In this document: piece by piece, positions 37,533 to 46,291 of the stretch | Layout: the number at the start of each line of letters is the position of its first letter | Position numbering within the stretch: the first letter of the stretch is position 1 | NCBI GenBank assembly: GCA_020251025.1 | Contig: JADCDI010000075.1 | Span: 1 to 64,000 of the forward strand | Origin: Rhodobacter sp. | GTDB lineage: Bacteria; Pseudomonadota; Alphaproteobacteria; Rhodobacterales; Rhodobacteraceae | Direction: 5' to 3' | DNA length: 64,000 nt | The notes under the pieces: generated by a model | The model's input: the letters and a program-made list of their open reading frames with translations, nothing else | The model's database searches: none | Told to the model about the DNA's origin: nothing | Position numbers and translations under genes: made by a program

Positions 37533-38570
37533 TTATCCGCCAAGCGCCAGGCGGATCTGGTCCGCGTCGATGTCGTCATGTTCCGCGATGACGACAAGGC
37601 GGCCCTGGCGCAGCTCGTCCGCGCCCCAGGGCCGGTCGTATTGCACCCTGACCCGTGCGCCCACGGCCTGAACCAGCAGGCGCATCGGCTTGCCCGCCAC
37701 GGCGGCATAGCCCTTGACCCGCAGGATGTGCCGGTCATGGGCCAGCGCCCCGATCCGGGCGGCCAGCGCCTGGGGATCGGTCTGTTCGCCAATGTCGATG
37801 ACGACCGAAGCGAAATCTTCGTGGTCGTGGTCTTCGCCGCTGTCGTGGTGCGACGGGCGGGCGGCGATGTCATCTTCCGCCGCCGCACCCAGGCCCAGGA
37901 TGACGCGCGGATCGACGACGCCTTCCAGAACCTCGATCACCGGCAGCGGGCGCGGGGATTCGGCCGCAATCACGGCACGGGCGGCTGCGACGCCGCCGGC
38001 CCCGGCAAGGTCGGATTTGCTCAGCAGCACAAGGTCGGCACAGGCGATCTGATCCTCGAACACCTCGGACAGGGGTGTTTCGTGATCGATGCTGTCATCG
38101 GCCTGTCTTTGCGCCTGAAGCCGCGCCGGATCGGGGGCAAACCGCCCGGCCGCCACCGCTTCGGCATCCGCCACGGCAATGACGCCGTCCACAGTGATGC
38201 GCGAGCGGATGTCGGGCCAGTCGAAGGCCTTCAGCAAAGGTTTCGGCAGGGCCAGACCGGAGGTTTCGATCAGGATATGGTCGGGGCGCGGCACCAGCGC
38301 CATCAGCGCCCCGATGGTGGGGATGAAATCATCGGCGACCGTGCAGCAGATGCAGCCGTTGGCCAGTTCGATGATGTTTTCGGCAGGGCAGCCGGGCAGG
38401 GCGCAGGACCGCAGGATCTCGCCGTCCACCCCGACATCGCCGAATTCGTTCACGATCACGGCCAGCCGCTTGCCTTGCGGGTTCTGCAACAGGTGGCGCA
38501 CCAGCGTGGTCTTGCCCGCGCCCAGAAAGCCGGTGATCACGGTGACGGGAATCTTGACAAGTTCAGACAT
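37533..38570 (-). CDS. cobW: CobW-type GTPase metallochaperone
   Basis: 345 residues. G3E GTPase: Walker A GFLGAGKTT (about 14-22), metal-binding CxCC motif in 'NGCICC' (about 71-76), base recognition 'SKSD', and a His-rich patch (HHDSGEDHDHED, about 242-253) before the C-terminal CobW_C domain. Metal-loaded CobW proteins are thought to deliver Co2+ to CobN. It is placed directly upstream of cobN and overlaps the DUF1636 gene by 8 bases. Confidence 0.93.
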   Translation of the reverse strand: MSELVKIPVTVITGFLGAGKTTLVRHLLQNPQGKRLAVIVNEFGDVGVDGEILRSCALPGCPAENIIELANGCICCTVADDFIPTIGALMALVPRPDHILIETSGLALPKPLLKAFDWPDIRSRITVDGVIAVADAEAVAAGRFAPDPARLQAQRQADDSIDHETPLSEVFEDQIACADLVLLSKSDLAGAGGVAAARAVIAAESPRPLPVIEVLEGVVDPRVILGLGAAAEDDIAARPSHHDSGEDHDHEDFASVVIDIGEQTDPQALAARIGALAHDRHILRVKGYAAVAGKPMRLLVQAVGARVRVQYDRPWGADELRQGRLVVIAEHDDIDADQIRLALGG

Positions 38571-38967
38571 AAGAAGCCTCCAGCGGCGGAATGCGGGCGA
38601 TACAGTTCTTGCGCAAATGGTCGGGCCGCTCGCGCCAGGGCACCAGACCGTCCGGCGCGGCGGCAAAGCGGGCAGCCCCGTCGATCAGCGTGTCCAGGTG
38701 CAGGGCGGGGTCCAGATTTCCGTAGACATAGGTCCAGCGGCCGGGGCCGCGCAGGGCAACCGTACAGCCCCGCGTGCAGTTGGACAGACATTCCACCGGC
38801 ACAAGGCGCAGGCTTTGCGGCAGACCGGCCGCGCCAAGCAGCTCCAGCAGCCGCGCCCCGGCCCGCAGCGTTCCCCCGGCCGCGGGCGGCAGGTCCGCCC
38901 CAGCGCTGCGGCAGGTGGTGCAGACCAGAAGATCGACCGGGCCCGGGCAGGGGCCGGCGCCGTCCAT
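38563..38967 (-). CDS. DUF1636 ferredoxin-like protein at the head of the cob operon
   Basis: 134 residues (from ATG 38967). 'LLVCTTCRSAG' and 'VECLSNCTRGCTVAL' give four Cys with thioredoxin-like [2Fe-2S] ferredoxin spacing; then 'GRWTYVYGNLDP' and 'DGLVPWRERPDHLRK', typical of DUF1636, which is repeatedly found in cobalamin loci. Its function is unknown; electron donation to CobG or metal handling are possibilities. A GTG at 39063 in the same frame would add 32 residues including another Cys and start almost at the riboswitch; ATG 38967 has GGAG upstream and agrees with where homology begins. First gene under riboswitch 2. Confidence 0.75.
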   Translation of the reverse strand: MDGAGPCPGPVDLLVCTTCRSAGADLPPAAGGTLRAGARLLELLGAAGLPQSLRLVPVECLSNCTRGCTVALRGPGRWTYVYGNLDPALHLDTLIDGAARFAAAPDGLVPWRERPDHLRKNCIARIPPLEASYV

Positions 38968-39097
38968 CACCGCAGTCTCCGAAAAACCGTCACGCTTCAC
39001 GCCGCGCAATCCTTCTGTGGTCAGCGGGGATCGGGCGAAGGGGCATGTCTGCCCATCCGTCACCGGAACACCCCGTCCGGTTCAGTCGTCGTCCTGC

Positions 39098-39262
39098 TGG
39101 CAGGTCTCCCGGCTTGCGGATTTCGGGGCAAGGCCCCGTCGGCGGCCCGCCTTCCCGCGCCCCAGGCGGGGCCAGTGGCATCGGGCAACCTTTCCGGTCA
39201 CGGTCGCGGGGGCGGCTGCGCTTCGGACCCTTGCCCTAGCGCATTCCCTTTTCACCTGTCAT
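39098..39262 (-). promoter_or_regulatory. Cobalamin riboswitch 2 (upstream of DUF1636-cobW-cobN operon)
   Basis: Minus-strand elements in order: GGTGAAAAGGGAAT; GTCCGAAGCGCAGCCGCCCC; CGCGACCGTGACCGG; the B12-box-type GCCACTG (39172-39178); GCGGGAAGGCGGG; and CCGCAAGCCGGGAGACC. The set matches the cobalamin aptamer, with a variable stem GACGGGGCCTTGCCCCG. It probably shuts down the whole 13-gene biosynthetic operon when cobalamin is abundant. Confidence 0.93.
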
Positions 39263-39304
39263 AGACAGGCACCAGCCCCCAAGCCCTGCGCGAATGCGGG
39301 CGTT

Positions 39305-39334
39305 AAGTCAAGCGGCGCAAAGTCAAGCGGCGCA
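39305..39334 (+). repeat. 15-bp tandem repeat upstream of cobO
   Basis: Two exact head-to-tail copies of AAGTCAAGCGGCGCA (39305-39319, 39320-39334), ending about 36 bases before the cobO ATG. This lies in the about 108-bp region shared with the divergent riboswitch-2 transcript, so it may be an operator pair or simply a slippage duplication. Confidence 0.85.
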
Positions 39335-39370
39335 AGGGATCACACCGCCCCCGGGGCAAAAGGACCGGCC

Positions 39371-39979
39371 ATGACCGAAGAAGAAGACCGCCACCGCGCC
39401 AGGATGACCGCCATCAAGGCCGCGCGCGACCGGATGATGGAACAGAAGACCGGCGAGAAGGGCCTGATCATCGTTCACACCGGCCCCGGAAAGGGCAAAT
39501 CCTCGTCCGGGTTCGGGATGATCCTGCGCTGTATCGGCCACGGCATGCCCTGCGCGGTCGTGCAGTTCATCAAGGGTGCCTGGTCCACCGGGGAACGGAC
39601 GCTGCTGGAAACCCGGTTCCGTGACGAGTGCCGCTTTGTTGTGGCCGGCGAGGGCTTCACCTGGGAAACCCGCGACCTGCAGCGCGACCGGGCGGCGGCG
39701 GCGGAGGGCTGGGCGCAGGCCAGGGCGCTGATCCGCGATCCTGCGATCCGCTTCGTGCTGCTGGATGAAATCAACATCGCGCTGCGCTATGACTATCTGG
39801 ACATTGCCGAGGTTGTGGCCTTTCTGCGCGACGAAAAGCCGCCCATGACCCATGTCTGCCTGACCGGGCGCAATGCAAAGCCGGAACTGCTGGAGCTTGC
39901 CGATCTAGTCACCGAGATGACGGCGGTGAAGCATCCGTTCAAGGCCGGGATCAAGGCCCAGGCGGGCGTGGAGTTTTGA
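39371..39979 (+). CDS. cobO: Cob(I)yrinic acid a,c-diamide adenosyltransferase CobO
   Basis: 202 residues. CobA/CobO/BtuR family: P-loop '[16 protein letters not shown]', with '[14 protein letters not shown]', '[14 protein letters not shown]', '[15 protein letters not shown]' and '[24 protein letters not shown]'. It transfers adenosyl from ATP to Co(I), making the Co-C bond. Start ATG 39371; AAGGA upstream. On the plus strand, divergent from the riboswitch-2 operon and followed by a terminator-like hairpin before cobQ. Confidence 0.95.
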   Translation: MTEEEDRHRARMTAIKAARDRMMEQKTGEKGLIIVHTGPGKGKSSSGFGMILRCIGHGMPCAVVQFIKGAWSTGERTLLETRFRDECRFVVAGEGFTWETRDLQRDRAAAAEGWAQARALIRDPAIRFVLLDEINIALRYDYLDIAEVVAFLRDEKPPMTHVCLTGRNAKPELLELADLVTEMTAVKHPFKAGIKAQAGVEF

Positions 39980-40024
39980 ACATGCCCGCGCGCGCCGTCC
40001 TGGCTTCTTTTCGGCCCGGATACC

Positions 40025-40056
40025 CCCGCCGCAGGCGGGATTTTTCGCAGAAAAAT
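40025..40056 (+). terminator. Probable intrinsic terminator between cobO and cobQ
   Basis: CCCGCC-GCA-GGCGGG (40025-40039) followed by ATTTTT, which itself forms a second hairpin ATTTTTC-GCA-GAAAAAT (40040-40056). The GC stem plus T-run fits Rho-independent termination after cobO. The nested AT hairpin could serve the opposite strand. Confidence 0.7.
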
Positions 40057-40079
40057 CGTTCTTTTGCGATGGGTCAGCG

Positions 40080-41531
40080 ATGCGCGCGGTGATGATCCAG
40101 GGGACGGGGTCCAATGTCGGCAAATCGCTTCTGGTGGCCGGACTGTGCCGGGCGCTGCTGCGGCGCGGGCTGGCGGTGCGCCCCTTCAAGCCGCAGAACA
40201 TGTCCAACAATGCCGCCGTGACCGAAGACGGCGGCGAGATCGGCCGCGCGCAGGCCCTGCAGGCCCTGGCCTGCGGCGTGGCCCCGCTGACCGACATGAA
40301 TCCCGTGCTGCTGAAACCGGAATCAGAGACCGGGTCGCAGATCATCGTGCAGGGGCGGCGCTGGGGCAGCGCCAGGGCGCGTGACTATGCCGCGATCAAG
40401 CCGCAGCTTATGGCACCGGTGCTGGACAGCTTCCAGCGCCTTGCCGCGCGGTGCGACATCGTGCTGGTCGAAGGGGCCGGAAGCCCGGCAGAGGTCAACC
40501 TGCGCGTCAATGATATTGCCAACATGGGCTTTGCCCGTGCGGCGGGCGTTCCCGTTGTGCTGGCGGGGGATATCGACCGGGGCGGGGTCATTGCGCAGAT
40601 CGCCGGCACCCGGGCGGTGCTGGACCCCGACGATGCCGCGATGATCCGGGGCTTTGTGATCAACAGGTTCCGCGGTGATGTGCGCCTGTTCGACGACGGT
40701 TACGCGCTGATTGCACGGCTTACGGGCTGGCGCGGGCTGGGCGTGGTGCCCTGGTTTGCGGGCGCGCACCGCCTGCCTGCGGAAGACGCGCTTGATATCG
40801 CCGACACGCGGCACCGGGGCGGGCTGAGGATTGTCTGCCTGCAATTCCCGCGCATTGCCAATTTCGATGACCTTGATCCGCTGGCGGCAGAGCCGGGTGT
40901 TGCGCTGACCATGCTGCGCGCGGGCGAGGTGCTGCCGGGGGATGCCGGTCTGGTGATCCTGCCCGGGTCAAAGGCGACGCGCGCCGATCTGGCCTTTCTG
41001 CGGGCACAGGGCTGGGACATCGACCTTCTGGCCCACCACCGGCGCGGCGGGCGCATCCTTGGGCTGTGCGGCGGCTACCAGATGCTGGGCCGCACGATTT
41101 CCGACCCCGGCGGGATCGAGGGGCCGCCCGGCACCACGCCGGGGCTGGGCCTGCTGGATATCGACACCACGATGACCGCCGACAAACGCCTGACCCGTGT
41201 GCAGGGCACCCATGCCGCGACCGGCTGCGCCATCTCGGGCTATGAGATTCATCTGGGCCGCAGCGACGGCCCGGCCCGCGCCCGCCCCTTTGCCAGCATC
41301 GGGGGCACGCAGGAAGGGGCGGTATCGGCCGACGGGCGGGTCATGGGCACCTATCTGCACGGGCTGTTTTGCGAAGACCGCTTTCGGGCCGCATTTCTGG
41401 CGGGCCTTGGCCTTGCCCCGTCCGGGCTGGGCTATGGGGCTTTGGTGCAGGGCACGCTGGATGAACTGGCCGACCATCTGGAACAGCATCTTGATATCGA
41501 TGCGCTTCTGGCCCTTTCCGCCCGCCTGTGA
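40080..41531 (+). CDS. cobQ: Cobyric acid synthase CobQ
   Basis: 483-residue glutamine-dependent amidase that amidates side chains b, d, e and g of adenosylcobyrinic a,c-diamide. Seen: dethiobiotin-synthetase-like start '[19 protein letters not shown]', '[15 protein letters not shown]', '[10 protein letters not shown]' and '[13 protein letters not shown]'. The C-terminal glutaminase carries '[15 protein letters not shown]' with the nucleophile Cys, and '[10 protein letters not shown]' with the catalytic His. Start ATG 40080. Compared with CobB it has the longer CobQ-specific middle region. Confidence 0.95.
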   Translation: MRAVMIQGTGSNVGKSLLVAGLCRALLRRGLAVRPFKPQNMSNNAAVTEDGGEIGRAQALQALACGVAPLTDMNPVLLKPESETGSQIIVQGRRWGSARARDYAAIKPQLMAPVLDSFQRLAARCDIVLVEGAGSPAEVNLRVNDIANMGFARAAGVPVVLAGDIDRGGVIAQIAGTRAVLDPDDAAMIRGFVINRFRGDVRLFDDGYALIARLTGWRGLGVVPWFAGAHRLPAEDALDIADTRHRGGLRIVCLQFPRIANFDDLDPLAAEPGVALTMLRAGEVLPGDAGLVILPGSKATRADLAFLRAQGWDIDLLAHHRRGGRILGLCGGYQMLGRTISDPGGIEGPPGTTPGLGLLDIDTTMTADKRLTRVQGTHAATGCAISGYEIHLGRSDGPARARPFASIGGTQEGAVSADGRVMGTYLHGLFCEDRFRAAFLAGLGLAPSGLGYGALVQGTLDELADHLEQHLDIDALLALSARL

Positions 41532-41884
41532 GTCCCGCCCGGGCCGGGGACCCGCATGTGGGGACCGCAATGGCGCGACACCCGGCAACGGAATGGCGCA
41601 AGGACAGGGTGCGCCGGGCAAGGCTTTGGGGAAAGGCCGCGCCGGAAACCGCAGGGCCAGCGACCCGCAAAACCCGGTGATTGCGCGAAAGCCTGCCCTG
41701 AGCCGGCCTTGACATGCCGGGCCGAACACGCGGGCCTGCGGCAGATGCAGCCGCGGGGAGTCGTCCGGCACCTGCGCAAGACCTGTCGTCAACCTCGTGC
41801 GACAGGTCCTTCCCGCCTGCTGCTGCCGCTTGTCTTGGGGGCCCGTTTGGCTAAACCGGTAGCCGGCAGCGCGGAGAGGCAGCG
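41532..41884. other. Spacer between cobQ and the VIT-like gene
   Basis: 353 bases without a supported gene. Right after the cobQ stop is an inverted repeat GTCCC...GGGAC with a GCCCGGGC centre (41533-41552) but no T-run. A perfect 9-bp hairpin at 41780-41808 precedes the next gene. Nothing else recognisable. Confidence 0.6.
41780..41808. promoter_or_regulatory. Perfect 9-bp hairpin upstream of the VIT-like gene
   Basis: GACCTGTCG, 11-base loop, CGACAGGTC; ends 76 bases before the ATG at 41885. It could be a 5'-UTR structure or a dyad operator. Function unknown. Confidence 0.5.
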
Positions 41885-42538
41885 ATGAGCACACAGACAG
41901 ACCGCTGGCCGCTTGACCCGATCGACCGGCAGTCCGAGGTGATGTTCGGCCTGCTGATGACGCTGACCTTCACCGGCACGATGAGCGTGGCGCTGGGGGC
42001 CGGTGCGACGGTGCGCGACATCCTGTTGGCGGCGCTGGGCTGCAACATCGCCTGGGGCATCGTGGATGCCGCCGTCTATCTGCTGACCACGGCGACCGAA
42101 CGCGCGCGGGGCCGCGCGCAGTCCTGGGCGATCCGCAACGCCCCGGACCCCGAGGCAAAGGCGCAGTTGCGTGCGCTTTTGCCCGGACATTCGGGCGTGG
42201 CGATGACCGACGAGCAGGCGGGAACGATCCTTGCCTGGATGCGGGACAACCCGCCCGCGCAGGACGCGGGGCCGGTGCTGCGGCAAGCGGATTTCCGGGC
42301 GGCCTTTCAGGTGTTCCTGCTGGTGACGGGTGCCACCTTTCCCCCGGTCCTGCCCTTTGTTCTGGTCGAATCGGTGCCTCTGGCGATGCGGCTTTCGAAT
42401 GCGGTTGCGCTGGGCATGCTGATTGTCATCGGCTGGCGGCTGGATCAGCAGATGCAGGGTGAGCGGCCCCTGATGCGCTGGATCATTCCGTTGATGGGGT
42501 CGGCGCTGGTGGCTGTGACGGTGGCGCTGGGGGGGTAG
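41885..42538 (+). CDS. Membrane protein, VIT1/CCC1-like
   Basis: 217 residues. Hydrophobic segments near 20-40, 43-65, 139-165, 170-185 and 195-215, with a charged loop in the middle (about 75-130). 'DPIDRQSEVMFGLLMTLTFTGTMSVA' opens like VIT-family (Ccc1-type) proteins, and the segment 'RDILLAALGCNIAWGIVDAAVYLL' follows. The Fe/Mn-transport residues of classical Ccc1 proteins are not evident, so substrate and even transport activity are uncertain. ATG 41885 follows GGAGAGG. Six bases separate it from the downstream Gfo/Idh gene, which may be accidental. Confidence 0.6.
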   Translation: MSTQTDRWPLDPIDRQSEVMFGLLMTLTFTGTMSVALGAGATVRDILLAALGCNIAWGIVDAAVYLLTTATERARGRAQSWAIRNAPDPEAKAQLRALLPGHSGVAMTDEQAGTILAWMRDNPPAQDAGPVLRQADFRAAFQVFLLVTGATFPPVLPFVLVESVPLAMRLSNAVALGMLIVIGWRLDQQMQGERPLMRWIIPLMGSALVAVTVALGG

Positions 42539-42543
42539 GGGCC

Positions 42544-43473
42544 ATGGATATTCCGGTCATCGGCGCGGGGTCTGCCGGGCGGCGGCACCACGAAAACCTG
42601 TGCAGGCTGGGCGTGCGCAGCGATCTTCTGTCCTGGCGCGGATTTGATGCCGACGCCTTCCGCGCGCGGCGGGCCGATGCCGTGGTCATCGCCACCGCAA
42701 CGCCGGTCCGGCTGCAACTGGTGCAGCTGTGCCGCGATCTTGGCCTGCCGTTCTACATCGAAAAGCCGCTGTCGCCGGACGTCGCGACCCTGGACCGCAT
42801 TCTGGATGTGGCCGGCCCGCTGGCGTCACGATCCATGGTGGGGTTCATGATGCGCTACCATCCGGCGTTCCGCACGCTGGCCCAGCGCGATCTGTCGGGC
42901 GTTTACGATGCGGCCTTCGGCATCGGCCATGACGTGCGCCAGTGGCGCCGGAACTGGAGTTTCGCCGCAAGCTATGCCGCGCAGCCGCAGGGCGGGGGCG
43001 TTCTTTTGGATCTGTGCCACGAGCTGGACATGGCCTGCACGCTTCTGCCCGGCCTGGAGCTGGGCGAAGTGGCCAGCCTGGGCCATGCCGCCTTTCCGGG
43101 CGTGGATTTCGCCACCCGAATCGCTCTGGCCGGGGCGGGGCAGCTTGGCACGGTGGCGATGGATTACCTGTCGCCCGTCAGCTTCCGCCGGATCGTGCTG
43201 CGCGGCACAGGGATGGTCGCGGACTTTGATCTGATTGCGGGGCGCTACGCGCTGCACGGCGGGCGGGGGGCGCAGGATCTGTCTTTTCCCTTCGAACGCA
43301 ACGAGATGTTCCTTGCCGCGATGCGCGATTTTCTGCATCTGGTTGCGGGGCGCCCTGTGTCGGATGTCGAGCATCTGCCAAGGCTTGATCTTGTGGCAGG
43401 CAACTGCCGCACCATCGCCCGCGCGTGGGGCGCGCGGCGGTTCACGGGGCAGATCGAGGGGGATTATGCATGA
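42544..43473 (+). CDS. Gfo/Idh/MocA-family oxidoreductase
   Basis: 309 residues. N-terminal Rossmann domain with 'VIGAGSAGRRHHENLCRLG' (3-22) and 'AVVIATATP', then the family-defining 'FYIEKPLS' (EKP motif, catalytic Lys near 77). The C-terminal domain carries 'GGGVLLDLCHELDMA' with the usual Asp/His catalytic pair. It would oxidise or reduce a sugar (or nucleotide sugar) with NAD(P). First of three overlapping plus-strand genes (ATGA with the cytidylyltransferase), so it likely makes or modifies the sugar that is then CMP-activated. Exact substrate unknown. Confidence 0.82.
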   Translation: MDIPVIGAGSAGRRHHENLCRLGVRSDLLSWRGFDADAFRARRADAVVIATATPVRLQLVQLCRDLGLPFYIEKPLSPDVATLDRILDVAGPLASRSMVGFMMRYHPAFRTLAQRDLSGVYDAAFGIGHDVRQWRRNWSFAASYAAQPQGGGVLLDLCHELDMACTLLPGLELGEVASLGHAAFPGVDFATRIALAGAGQLGTVAMDYLSPVSFRRIVLRGTGMVADFDLIAGRYALHGGRGAQDLSFPFERNEMFLAAMRDFLHLVAGRPVSDVEHLPRLDLVAGNCRTIARAWGARRFTGQIEGDYA

Positions 43474-44177
43474 TCATCGGCCATATCGGGGTACGAAAGG
43501 GGTCAAAAGGGGTTCCCGGCAAGAACTTCCGGCCCATCTGCGGCAAGCCACTGATCGACTGGTCACTGGACCAGCTTTTCGCCAGCCCGATGATCGACGC
43601 TGTCGTGGTGTCGACCGATGACGAGCAGATCTACGCCCATGCGCTGGCGCGCGGTGCGCTGCCCATCGGGCTGCGTCCGGCGCATCTGGCCACCGACACG
43701 GCGGGCAAGTGGGGGGTCTGGCAGCATGCCCTTGCGGCGGCCGTGCAGATCACCGGCCCCGCCACCGCCTTTGTGGACCTGGACTGCACCTCGCCGCTGC
43801 GCCTGCCCGAGGATATCGAGAACGCGCTGATCCTGTTCGCCGAAGCACAGCCCGACATGGTCATGTCCTGCTGCGAGGCGCGCAAGAACCCCTATTTCAA
43901 TCTGGTGGAACCCGATGCCACCGGTGCCTTGCACCTGTCCAAGCCGCTGCCGGGCGGCGTTGTGGCCCGTCAGCAGGCCCCGGTGGTTTATGAACATGCG
44001 GCCTCGACCTATGTGGTGGCCCCCGATTACCTGCGGCGGGCGGGCGGGCTGTGGGAGGGGCGGGTGATTCCCTATCTGATGCCGCCCGAACGCTGCGTGG
44101 ATATCGACAGCCCCTTCGATTTCACGCTTGTGGAGTTTCTGATGCGGCAACGGCTTGAGGAGCAGGCGCATGTCTGA
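43470..44177 (+). CDS. CMP-sugar (acylneuraminate-type) cytidylyltransferase
   Basis: 235 residues. N-terminal 'IGVRKGSKGVPGKNFRPICGKPLIDW' region (8-33) is the CTP-binding motif of NeuA/LegF/PseF enzymes ('R.GSKG.P.KN'). 'VVVSTDDEQIYAHA', 'FVDLDCTSPLR' and 'YEHAASTYVVAPDYLR' follow. It makes CMP-activated nonulosonic acids. The 'RPAHLATDTAGKW' block is closer to legionaminate/neuraminate synthetases than to KdsB. It overlaps both neighbours. A neuC homologue lies at 47552 but no neuB homologue is in the window. Confidence 0.85.
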   Translation: MIIGHIGVRKGSKGVPGKNFRPICGKPLIDWSLDQLFASPMIDAVVVSTDDEQIYAHALARGALPIGLRPAHLATDTAGKWGVWQHALAAAVQITGPATAFVDLDCTSPLRLPEDIENALILFAEAQPDMVMSCCEARKNPYFNLVEPDATGALHLSKPLPGGVVARQQAPVVYEHAASTYVVAPDYLRRAGGLWEGRVIPYLMPPERCVDIDSPFDFTLVEFLMRQRLEEQAHV

Positions 44178-44961
44178 CCAACTGGCGGGGCGGACCGTTT
44201 TCATCACCGGATCGGGCGGCGTTCTGGGGTCTGCCTATGTGCGGCGCATGCTGGCCGCAGGGGCGCGGGTGATTGCGTCGGATCTGCCCGGGCATCGGGC
44301 CGATGCGCTGATGGCCGCACATGGGGGCAACCCGAACTTTCGCTTCTATAGCCTTGATGTGGCAGAGGAATCGCAAGTTGAAACCATCTTTTCCCGGATC
44401 ATCGCCGATGGCTGGCACCCCAATGTCGTGCTGAACAACGCCGCCATTACCGGAGAGTTGCTGATGGGGGCGGGCAAGCCCTTTCCCGATTTCGCCAATA
44501 CCTCGGTCAGCGACTGGGAGCGGACCTTGCGCACCAACCTGACGGGGGCTTTCATGATCGCCCGCCAGATGGACCGCGACATTGTCGGGCGCTGGCCCGC
44601 CACGCTGGTCAACGTGGCCTCGATGTATGCGCTGAACGGCCCGCACCACGAGATTTACCAGGGGATGCCGTTCAGGTCCTTCTCGGCCTATTCGACCACC
44701 AAGGCGGGCATCCACGGGCTGACGCTGTGGCTGGCGGGGTATTGGGCCAAACGGCAGGCGACGGTGAACACCATTGCGCCGGGGGCGGTGTTCAACGGCC
44801 ATTCCGACGAATTCCAGCGCCGGGTGGGGGCGCTGATCATGGCGGGCCGCATGGCGCAGCCCGATGAGATTGCCGATGCCATGCTGTTCCTGTGTTCCGC
44901 GCAGGCCGGTTACATGACGGGCCAACTGGTCAGCGTCGATGGCGGTTTCAGCGGCTGGTAA
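44170..44961 (+). CDS. Short-chain dehydrogenase/reductase (PtmA-like)
   Basis: 263 residues, classical SDR: cofactor motif 'TGSGGVLGSAY' (about 14-24), 'NNAA', catalytic Ser in 'NVASMYALNGP' and the Tyr-Lys pair in 'SAYSTTKAG', C-terminal 'MTGQLVSVDGGFSGW'. Its place behind a CMP-nonulosonate synthetase recalls the PtmA genes of flagellin/LPS glycosylation loci. Start ATG 44170 lies inside the cytidylyltransferase end. Its last 14 bases overlap the end of waaA on the opposite strand. Confidence 0.85.
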   Translation: MSDQLAGRTVFITGSGGVLGSAYVRRMLAAGARVIASDLPGHRADALMAAHGGNPNFRFYSLDVAEESQVETIFSRIIADGWHPNVVLNNAAITGELLMGAGKPFPDFANTSVSDWERTLRTNLTGAFMIARQMDRDIVGRWPATLVNVASMYALNGPHHEIYQGMPFRSFSAYSTTKAGIHGLTLWLAGYWAKRQATVNTIAPGAVFNGHSDEFQRRVGALIMAGRMAQPDEIADAMLFLCSAQAGYMTGQLVSVDGGFSGW

Positions 44962-46291
44962 GGCGGCGGTCCAGCGCGGCAAGGGTCTTTGCCACCGCGC
45001 CGCAATGCAGGGCAAAGAAGGTGGCGATCCGGTCGGCTGGCGGGTCTGGCGGATGATCGGGTGCAAGGGCGGCCCTGAGCGCCGCCTCGTCCTTCAGGCG
45101 GGTCAGCACGCCTGCTGCCAGCGCCTCTGTCGCCGGATACTCGATGGTGTGGATGTCCGGCCCGGTCATCACCGCCTTGCCCAGCGACAGCGCCTCGGAG
45201 ATGTTGTGCGATCCCTTGGGGGTAAATCCGCCGCCCACCACCACCCGGTCGGACAGGGCCAGATAGGCGTACATCTCGCCCAGGGAATCGCCCAAAAGCA
45301 CATCCAGCGGGCGGGGCGGCATCCCGACCGGGGCAAAGCCCGCATCGAACCCGTCCGTGCGGCGCAGGGTGGCCAGCCCCGCCTGTGCCAGCAGCCGCGC
45401 GACGTCGCCGAAACGTTCCGGCGCGCGCGGGATATAGACAAACAGCGGCGGCGCCAGCCCCGCCGCTTCATAAGCGGCCCGCGCCGCGCCGATGGCCGCG
45501 ATGAACAGGGCGTCCTCACCCTCGACAACGCTGGCCAGCGCCACCACCGGGCGGGCCGCAGCACCCAGCCAGGCCCGCGCGCACCGGCCCGCCAGAAGCT
45601 GGGCTTGGGGGACCGGCTGATCAAAGCGCAGCTCGCCCGTCACCTCGATGGCCGGCACGCCCACCCCGGCAAAGCGCGCCGCCTGCAGGTCCGACTTCAC
45701 GAAAGCCCCGGCAAAGCCCGTCATCAGTTCGGCCCGGACCGGCGCGCGGGCGCGGTCCCGTTCCAGGCTTTTCAGCGGATACTGCGCGTTGCACATGAAC
45801 AGCGGCACGCCCCGGCGACGGGCCGAGGCGATCATGCGCGGCCAGATCTCGATTTCCATCACAAGCCCGCAAATCGGGCGGAAGGCGCGGAAGAACCGGC
45901 GGTAAACCCAGTCAAATTCCAGCGGCACCCAGACCGGGCACAGCCGGCCCGCGGCAATGTCACCGGCAAAAACCGCCATCGCCTCGCGCCGGCCCGCCGG
46001 GGTGAAATGCGTGGTGACGACGCGGTCGCCCCGGTCCAAGAGCGCCCGGATCAGCGGGACGGCAGAACGCATCTCGCCCAGCGAGACGGCATGCACCCAG
46101 ACAGCGCCCGGCAAGGGGTGGCTGGCGTAGAACCCAAAGCGTTCGCCCAGGTGCTGCGCGTAAAGCCGGTCGCGCCGCCCGCGCCACCACAGATAGGCCA
46201 GCACCAGCGGCAGGGCCACCGCCCAAAGCAGCCCATAGCCCAGCAGGAACAGCCGCACCCGGCGTGTCGGAAAGCGGCCGGTGCCTGTCAT
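44948..46291 (-). CDS. waaA: 3-deoxy-D-manno-octulosonic acid (Kdo) transferase WaaA
   Basis: 447 residues. An N-terminal membrane anchor (about 12-36) is followed by the Kdo-transferase N domain with the catalytic Glu in 'LGERFGF', then 'VWVHAVSLGEMRSAVPL', 'THFTPAGRREA' and 'LVMEIEIWPRM'. The GT-B C domain includes 'VVVGGGFTPKGSHNISEALSLGKAVMTGP'-type sequence (45160-45235). It transfers Kdo from CMP-Kdo to lipid IVA on the cytoplasmic face. Last gene of a minus-strand group; it overlaps the start of the paralogue upstream by 4 bases. Confidence 0.92.
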   Translation of the reverse strand: MTGTGRFPTRRVRLFLLGYGLLWAVALPLVLAYLWWRGRRDRLYAQHLGERFGFYASHPLPGAVWVHAVSLGEMRSAVPLIRALLDRGDRVVTTHFTPAGRREAMAVFAGDIAAGRLCPVWVPLEFDWVYRRFFRAFRPICGLVMEIEIWPRMIASARRRGVPLFMCNAQYPLKSLERDRARAPVRAELMTGFAGAFVKSDLQAARFAGVGVPAIEVTGELRFDQPVPQAQLLAGRCARAWLGAAARPVVALASVVEGEDALFIAAIGAARAAYEAAGLAPPLFVYIPRAPERFGDVARLLAQAGLATLRRTDGFDAGFAPVGMPPRPLDVLLGDSLGEMYAYLALSDRVVVGGGFTPKGSHNISEALSLGKAVMTGPDIHTIEYPATEALAAGVLTRLKDEAALRAALAPDHPPDPPADRIATFFALHCGAVAKTLAALDRRLTSR

